Below are positions 8,929-12,824 of a DNA stretch of 12,824 nucleotides, in pieces (the stretch's first letter is position 1; every line of letters starts with the position of its first letter). The notes under the pieces were generated by a model, which had not been told where the DNA came from, did not search any database, and saw only the letters and a list, made by a program, of their open reading frames with translations. Origin of the DNA: Marinilabiliales bacterium. GTDB lineage: Bacteria > Bacteroidota > Bacteroidia > Bacteroidales > BM523. The stretch is taken from positions 1-12,824 of the forward strand of contig PKSZ01000399.1 of the NCBI GenBank assembly GCA_002869425.1. The letters are read 5' to 3'. The position numbers and the translations under genes were made by a program.

Positions 8929-10144
8929 GTTTATAATAATTGTGTTTGCTGGTTTATTCACAAATATCTATGCTTATTCGCAGGATAAATCTCGCTTTGT
9001 TGAATATAAAGAGGGCTTTTATGAAAACTCCATCTTAAAGGATATCAGGGCAGTAGATGGTCAGAAGAAGAGAGAAAATACATTTCGGTATTTTAGTTAT
9101 GATTTTGCAGGAAAAGAGTTTCCTACTGATACCAATTTATATTCCAGGGTGAAATATAATCCATCCGTTTCTCAAGGTAATACAGGTACATGCTGGTGCT
9201 TTGCTGCCACATCATTCATGGAAAGCGAGGCTATGAGATTAAATCATGTTGCTGTTAAGATTAGTGAAATGTATACAGTGTATTGGGAGTACATTGAGAG
9301 GGCAAAAGATTTTGTAAAAACAAGGGGTGAAACATACTTCGAACAGGGATCTGAAGCCAATGCAATACCTAAAATATGGAAAGAATATGGAATCGTTCCC
9401 AAAAGTGTTTATGAGGGAAAGCGGGGTGAAGGCAAATTTTACGATCATTCGAAATTAATTGTAGAATTAAAGAATTACCTCAAGGGTATAGAAGAATCTT
9501 CTGCATGGAATGAAAGAAAGGTTATTGAAGGGGTTCAGAGTATCTTGGATGATTACATGGGGACACCTCCGAAGAAGTTTACATATAAAGGAAAGAATTA
9601 TACACCCAAGACATTTTTAAAGGATTATCTGAATCTGCGAATGAATGACTATTTTAGTTTTATGTCAACAATGTCCGTTCCTTTTATGGAGATGCACGAG
9701 CTTGTTGAACCTGACAATTGGTGGCATTCGCGCAATTATTATAATTTGTCTGTAAATGATTATTACGAACTGATACAAAAAACAATCAAAGACGGGTATT
9801 CAATTTGTATTTGTGGTGACGTATCCGAAGCAGGGTACAGTAGCTTCGATGAAGTGGGTATTGTACCTGATTTTGATATTCCTTCAGAAGCAATAAATGA
9901 TTATTCAAGACAATTCAGGCTCTCAAACGGAACAACCACCGATGATCATTGTATTCATCTTGTTGGCATTTATGAAAGTGATAATGGTACCTGGTTTATG
10001 ATAAAAGATTCTGGTAGCGGTGGTTTTAATGGGAAAAATAAAGGCTATCGATTTGTCCATGAGGATTATATCCGCCTCAAAATGATGAATATTCTAATAC
10101 ATAGAACACCTGCAACTCCAATTCTTGATAAAATCATTAAGTAA
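8921..10144 (+). CDS. exported C1B-family (bleomycin hydrolase/PepC-like) cysteine peptidase
   Basis: A papain-fold cysteine peptidase of 407 residues with a signal peptide (MNKFIIIVFAGLFTNIYAYS, then QD). The oxyanion Gln and nucleophile lie in QGNTGTCWCFAAT (Q85, C91). Next comes a bleomycin-hydrolase-like block, ISEMYTVYWEYIERAKDFV, equivalent to the SQxYxxFWxxxExxN region of C1B enzymes. The catalytic His is H343 in DDHCIHLVGI. The third triad position, normally Asn in KNSWG, reads IKDSGSGG, so it is Asp (D363). The C-terminus ends with the family-typical GYRFVHEDYIRLKMM. Cytosolic C1B enzymes are aminopeptidases; this one should act in the periplasm or outside the cell. It overlaps the giant exported protein by 8 bp and sits 2 bp before the YciB–Nudix gene. 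A longer start at 8888 would add a basic n-region (KQKMKKRR) and cannot be excluded. Confidence 0.87.
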   Translation: MNKFIIIVFAGLFTNIYAYSQDKSRFVEYKEGFYENSILKDIRAVDGQKKRENTFRYFSYDFAGKEFPTDTNLYSRVKYNPSVSQGNTGTCWCFAATSFMESEAMRLNHVAVKISEMYTVYWEYIERAKDFVKTRGETYFEQGSEANAIPKIWKEYGIVPKSVYEGKRGEGKFYDHSKLIVELKNYLKGIEESSAWNERKVIEGVQSILDDYMGTPPKKFTYKGKNYTPKTFLKDYLNLRMNDYFSFMSTMSVPFMEMHELVEPDNWWHSRNYYNLSVNDYYELIQKTIKDGYSICICGDVSEAGYSSFDEVGIVPDFDIPSEAINDYSRQFRLSNGTTTDDHCIHLVGIYESDNGTWFMIKDSGSGGFNGKNKGYRFVHEDYIRLKMMNILIHRTPATPILDKIIK

Positions 10145-10146
10145 GC

Positions 10147-11217
10147 ATGGGAAGGCTGGGTGTTTTAAAGAAGATGTTACCAGGTTTGGTTCCTCTTTTT
10201 GTTTTTATTTTGGCTGATGAAATATGGGGTACCCAGATTGGCATTATCGTTGCTGTAGTCGTTGGTAATATCCAATTGTTGGTAACATATCTTAGGGAGA
10301 AACGACTTGATAAATTCATTCTTTTTGACACGCTTTTGATTGTTGCATTGGGGCTTATTTCTGTCGTTTTAAATAATGATATTTTCTTTAAGTTAAAACC
10401 CGGGTTAATAGGTATTTTAATCTGTGCTTTTTTGGGTTTTTCAATTTTTTCGCATACAAACATAATGCTGAAAATGTCCCAACGGTATATGAAGGGAATT
10501 CAGTTGAACGAGCAACAGGTAAAGCAATTTAATCGTAGTCTGAGGTTTTTGTTTTTCATTTTTTTGGTACATACAGCTCTTGTATTTTATTCATCCTTCT
10601 ATATGTCGAAAGAGGCATGGGCTTTTATTAGCGGAGGTCTTTTTTATATTATTTTTGGTGTGTATTTTATTTATGAATTTCTAAGGGTACGCCTGGGAAA
10701 TAAAAAAATATTACAAGAGGAGATTTTGCCAATTGTAGATGAGAAAGGGACGATTATTGGTAGGGCTCCCCGTGAGCGATTACACAATGGATCAAAGCAT
10801 TTACATCCTGTTGTTCATTTACACATTGTAAATAATAAAAAGCAGATTTATCTTCAAAAGCGCCCGGATTCAAAAAAGGTTCAGCCCGGTAAATGGGATA
10901 CTGCAGTAGGTGGTCATGTTGAGCTGAATGAAAAGATTGATGATGCCTTGTTACGTGAGGCTAAGGAAGAATTAAATCTTGAAAGTTTTGATTTTAAACC
11001 ATTGATGGTTTATCTGTGGGAATCAGATATTGAAAAGGAGTTGGTTTATTCATTTGTTTCGGTATACAATTCGATTATTTCTTATAATAAGGAAGAAATT
11101 TCTGATGGAAGATTTTGGTCAATTCAGTCTATAAATCAGCAACTTGGTAAAGGTGTGTTTACGCCTAATTTTGAAAAGGAATTTATTTACGTAAAAAAAT
11201 ATTTAACTAAGGGCTAA
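10147..11217 (+). CDS. YciB/IspZ-like membrane domain fused to a Nudix hydrolase
   Basis: A two-part protein of 356 residues. The N-terminal part (about 1-180) has about six hydrophobic segments. Its first 100 residues resemble the septation protein A family (YciB/IspZ): a short LKKMLPGLVPLFVFILADEI start, a QLLVTYLREKRLDK connector and an FFKLKPG element matching the family's FIKWKP. The C-terminal part (about 190-356) is a Nudix domain of the isopentenyl-diphosphate-isomerase/YfcD-like kind, with PIVDEKGTIIGRAPRE, LHPVVHLHIV and LQKRPDSKKVQPGKWDTAVGGH. The Nudix box runs from G256 through E262 and REAKEE (270-275); its last Gly is Asn277. The metal-binding glutamates are kept. The Nudix domain is expected on the cytoplasmic face, hydrolysing a diphosphate-linked substrate that cannot be named. 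The gene starts 2 bp after the peptidase stop. Confidence 0.8.
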   Translation: MGRLGVLKKMLPGLVPLFVFILADEIWGTQIGIIVAVVVGNIQLLVTYLREKRLDKFILFDTLLIVALGLISVVLNNDIFFKLKPGLIGILICAFLGFSIFSHTNIMLKMSQRYMKGIQLNEQQVKQFNRSLRFLFFIFLVHTALVFYSSFYMSKEAWAFISGGLFYIIFGVYFIYEFLRVRLGNKKILQEEILPIVDEKGTIIGRAPRERLHNGSKHLHPVVHLHIVNNKKQIYLQKRPDSKKVQPGKWDTAVGGHVELNEKIDDALLREAKEELNLESFDFKPLMVYLWESDIEKELVYSFVSVYNSIISYNKEEISDGRFWSIQSINQQLGKGVFTPNFEKEFIYVKKYLTKG

Positions 11218-11238
11218 GCTTAAGCATGAATTTAAATA

Positions 11239-11246
11239 TATATTTG
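11239..11246 (+). promoter_or_regulatory. possible Bacteroidota -7 box (TATATTTG)
   Basis: TATATTTG in the 45-bp gap before the UPF0316 gene matches the Bacteroidota primary-sigma -7 consensus TAnnTTTG. The start codon lies 16 bp downstream, so a transcript would have a very short, A-rich leader. No clear -33 TTG/TTTG was found at the expected distance, and the region is AT-rich, so a chance match is possible. Transcription may simply continue from the upstream genes. Confidence 0.35.
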
Positions 11247-11262
11247 CGAAAAATATAAAAAA

Positions 11263-11826
11263 ATGGATTTTTACGATTCAACAATATTTACATATGTTTT
11301 ACTTCCGCTGTTGATATTCATTGCAAGAATCTGTGATGTAAGCATTGGAACCTTAAGAATTATCTTTATATCAAAAGGCAAAAAGCATATTGCACCTGTT
11401 CTGGGTTTTTTTGAAGTTTTAATATGGATAATTGCCATTGGTAAAATTATGCAGGGAAGTACTGGTATCGTTAGTTATATCGCTTATGCTGCAGGTTTTG
11501 CTGCCGGTAATTATATTGGCATACTACTAGAGGAAAGATTGGCAGTTGGTGTTGTTATTTTAAGGATTATAACTCAAAAAGATGCAGCAAATTTAATTGG
11601 AGCTATTCGTGAAGAGGGATTTGGCGTAACTGTTGTAGATGCAGAGGGTGCTAAAGGGGATGTGAAAATTCTTTTTATGACAATCAATAGAAAAAATATG
11701 GATTTAGTTGTTGAAATGATTAACAAATATAATCCTTCTGCTTTTTATTCTATTGAAGATGTAAGGCTTGTTAATCAAGGAGTTTTCCCTATGAAAGGAA
11801 AGCCAAGATGGCGAAAAGGAAAGTAA
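11263..11826 (+). CDS. UPF0316 family membrane protein (DUF5698 + DUF2179)
   Basis: The product of 187 residues has three predicted membrane segments (about 8-25, 45-62 and 65-84), followed by a soluble C-terminal domain. The N-terminal part carries the UPF0316 pattern RICDVSIGTLRIIFISKGKK and the conserved GFFEVLIWI and GFAAGNYIG segments (DUF5698). Residues about 95-175 form the DUF2179 domain, seen in EGFGVTVVDAEGAKGDVKIL and ending near FYSIEDVR. DUF2179 also occurs in the YitT family; its molecular function is not established. The length is normal. The start follows an A-rich leader rather than a Shine-Dalgarno sequence. The gene is 45 bp after the YciB–Nudix gene and ends 128 bp before the protease gene. 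Confidence 0.9.
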   Translation: MDFYDSTIFTYVLLPLLIFIARICDVSIGTLRIIFISKGKKHIAPVLGFFEVLIWIIAIGKIMQGSTGIVSYIAYAAGFAAGNYIGILLEERLAVGVVILRIITQKDAANLIGAIREEGFGVTVVDAEGAKGDVKILFMTINRKNMDLVVEMINKYNPSAFYSIEDVRLVNQGVFPMKGKPRWRKGK

Positions 11827-11844
11827 TCTTATACGGAAATAGAA

Positions 11845-11863
11845 GTGTATTGTTGCAAAACAC
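11845..11863 (+). terminator. possible weak hairpin after the UPF0316 gene
   Basis: GTGTATTG-TTG-CAAAACAC forms an 8-bp stem with one A·A mismatch and a 3-nt loop, 18 bp after the stop codon. T-rich sequence follows about 20-30 bp later rather than immediately, so this is not a textbook intrinsic terminator. It lies between two apparent transcription units, which is the main reason to list it. Confidence 0.25.
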
Positions 11864-11871
11864 GTCCACTC

Positions 11872-11889
11872 TTTAACAACTTTTTAACA
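11872..11889 (+). repeat. direct repeat TTTAACA, 11-bp period, upstream of protease gene
   Basis: TTTAACA occurs at 11872-11878 and again at 11883-11889. The start-to-start distance is 11 bp, about one helical turn. The second copy ends 20 bp before the -7 box at 11910. That spacing would suit an activator site or an unusual -33 region. The sequence is AT-rich and the copies are short, so chance is a real alternative. Confidence 0.35.
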
Positions 11890-11909
11890 TTTTTTTCAAT
11901 TAGTTTTAA

Positions 11910-11917
11910 TAAATTTG
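11910..11917 (+). promoter_or_regulatory. probable Bacteroidota -7 box (TAAATTTG) for the protease gene
   Basis: TAAATTTG matches TAnnTTTG and lies 37 bp before ATG 11955, leaving a plausible leader of about 30 nt. It is in the only sizeable spacer in this half of the window, just where a new transcription unit would be expected. No good TTG-type -33 element was found; a TTTAACA repeat occupies that region instead. Confidence 0.45.
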
Positions 11918-11954
11918 AGATAAACCAAAATGTTTAATCAATAATTTATTGACT

Positions 11955-12824
11955 ATGAGAAGATCTATTCCTAAACTAAAAACTTTTCTGATGTTGATGG
12001 TTGTAGCTCTGTTCAGTTTATCTGCAATGGCGCAAACAGTAAATCAATGGCATCAGGATGGAAAAATTTATTTCAAGCTTAAAAACAGTGTGAATATCAC
12101 ATATTCCTTTGGCGATTGTGGGAAAATGAAGCTTGATGATGTTGAAATACTTGCTCCTTTGGTGGATGAGTATGGTATAACAGAAATCAGACAACCGTTT
12201 TTTACGGCCAGTGATAAAGGCCTTGAAAGAACTTACATGGTAAGTTTCGATAATAAGGAAATGATTCAGGATTTGATAAAAGATCTTGAGAATATGGCTG
12301 TGGTAGATTATGCAGAACCTGTTCCAATTTTCAAACCCTTCCTTACGGTAAATGATGAATACTTTAATTACAATGCCGATGGTGGATTTCTTTATGGCTC
12401 TGCAAATGCAAGCTGGCATTTAAACCTTATTAATGCAGAAGCTGCATGGGACATTACTACTGGCGACGCTAATGTTAAAGTGGCTGTTCTTGACAATGCA
12501 ATTTGGACTGATCATCCGGATCTAACAAATAAGATTGTTGAAGAAATCGACCTTGGTGACCTGGACTCTGTTGCTTCACCTCCGGAAGGAACATATATTT
12601 GGTCACACGGTACGCATTCAGCTGGTCTTATTGGAGCGGAAACAAATAACGGTATTGGTGTAGCATCTATCGGTTATGATGTTAGTTTGATAGCAGTAAA
12701 ACTTGGTCAGGATGCTTCTGACGGTCAGGGGATGACTGCCGGTTTTGAAGGTATTGTTTGGGCCGCAGATAATGGCGCTGACGTAATCAGTATGTCATGG
12801 GGCTCACCTCAGTATTTTCAGACA
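11955..12824 (+). CDS. exported subtilisin-family (S8) serine protease, N-terminal part (3' truncated)
   Basis: Open from ATG 11955 to the window end (290 residues, no stop). A signal peptide with a basic n-region ends in LSAMA, then QT (cleavage near residue 26/27). Residues about 90-127 look like an I9-type inhibitory propeptide, with YMVSFDNKE and VVDYAEPVPIF. The S8 catalytic domain starts near 150, with WHLNLINAEAAWDITTG. The catalytic Asp is D180 in VAVLDNAIWTDHPDL, where the usual D(S/T)G is DNA. The catalytic His is H218 in WSHGTHSAGLIGA. ISMSWG precedes the oxyanion region. The catalytic Ser and any C-terminal sorting domain lie beyond the window, so type IX secretion is only a possibility. 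It appears to be transcribed separately from the upstream genes. Confidence 0.9.
   Translation, partial: MRRSIPKLKTFLMLMVVALFSLSAMAQTVNQWHQDGKIYFKLKNSVNITYSFGDCGKMKLDDVEILAPLVDEYGITEIRQPFFTASDKGLERTYMVSFDNKEMIQDLIKDLENMAVVDYAEPVPIFKPFLTVNDEYFNYNADGGFLYGSANASWHLNLINAEAAWDITTGDANVKVAVLDNAIWTDHPDLTNKIVEEIDLGDLDSVASPPEGTYIWSHGTHSAGLIGAETNNGIGVASIGYDVSLIAVKLGQDASDGQGMTAGFEGIVWAADNGADVISMSWGSPQYFQT

Noticed and set aside
10137..10463. Minus-strand open frame of 108 residues opposite the YciB–Nudix gene
   Set aside because: Antisense to well-supported coding sequence, no recognisable motif; a shadow frame.
11218..11225. Palindrome GCTTAAGC just after the YciB–Nudix stop codon
   Set aside because: Eight bases, single copy, no neighbouring structure; consistent with chance.
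12018..12419. Minus-strand open frame of 133 residues opposite the subtilase N-terminus
   Set aside because: Antisense to a clear signal peptide and propeptide; low-complexity composition and no family resemblance.

Overview
This AT-rich window reads as a piece of a Bacteroidota chromosome, perhaps a marine Bacteroidales or Marinilabiliales-type organism (the lineage is inferred, not searched). The reasons are a TPR–PAS–SpoIIE sensor phosphatase, secreted proteins whose predicted cleavage sites are followed by Gln, A-rich leaders with few Shine-Dalgarno sites, and two TAnnTTTG motifs that match the Bacteroidota sigma -7 box. All recognised genes lie on the + strand. No tRNA, rRNA, CRISPR array, insertion sequence or integrase was seen.

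Layout. Positions 1-179 hold the end of tilS (tRNA-Ile lysidine synthetase). It overlaps the start of a membrane-anchored TPR–PAS–PP2C phosphatase (161-2734). After a 90-bp gap comes a tightly packed run: tpiA (2825-3577), prmA (3581-4420), a 1503-residue exported protein of unknown function (4417-8928), an exported C1B cysteine peptidase (8921-10144) and a YciB/IspZ-like membrane domain fused to a Nudix hydrolase (10147-11217). Junctions within this run are +3, -4, -8 and +2 bp, which suggests one transcript. A UPF0316 (DUF5698/DUF2179) membrane protein follows at 11263-11826, possibly with its own promoter. A 128-bp spacer with a hairpin, direct repeats and a -7 box then leads to an exported subtilisin-family protease (11955 to the window end, truncated).

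How the genes fit together. tilS, tpiA and prmA are housekeeping genes. The rest mostly concern the cell envelope: a signal-transducing phosphatase, a giant beta-rich exported protein, two exported proteases of different catalytic type and two membrane proteins. The best candidate for something undescribed is the translationally coupled pair of giant exported protein and C1 peptidase, followed by the YciB–Nudix fusion. A joint envelope role is inferred from gene order and coupling only. No catalytic domain was recognised in the giant protein.
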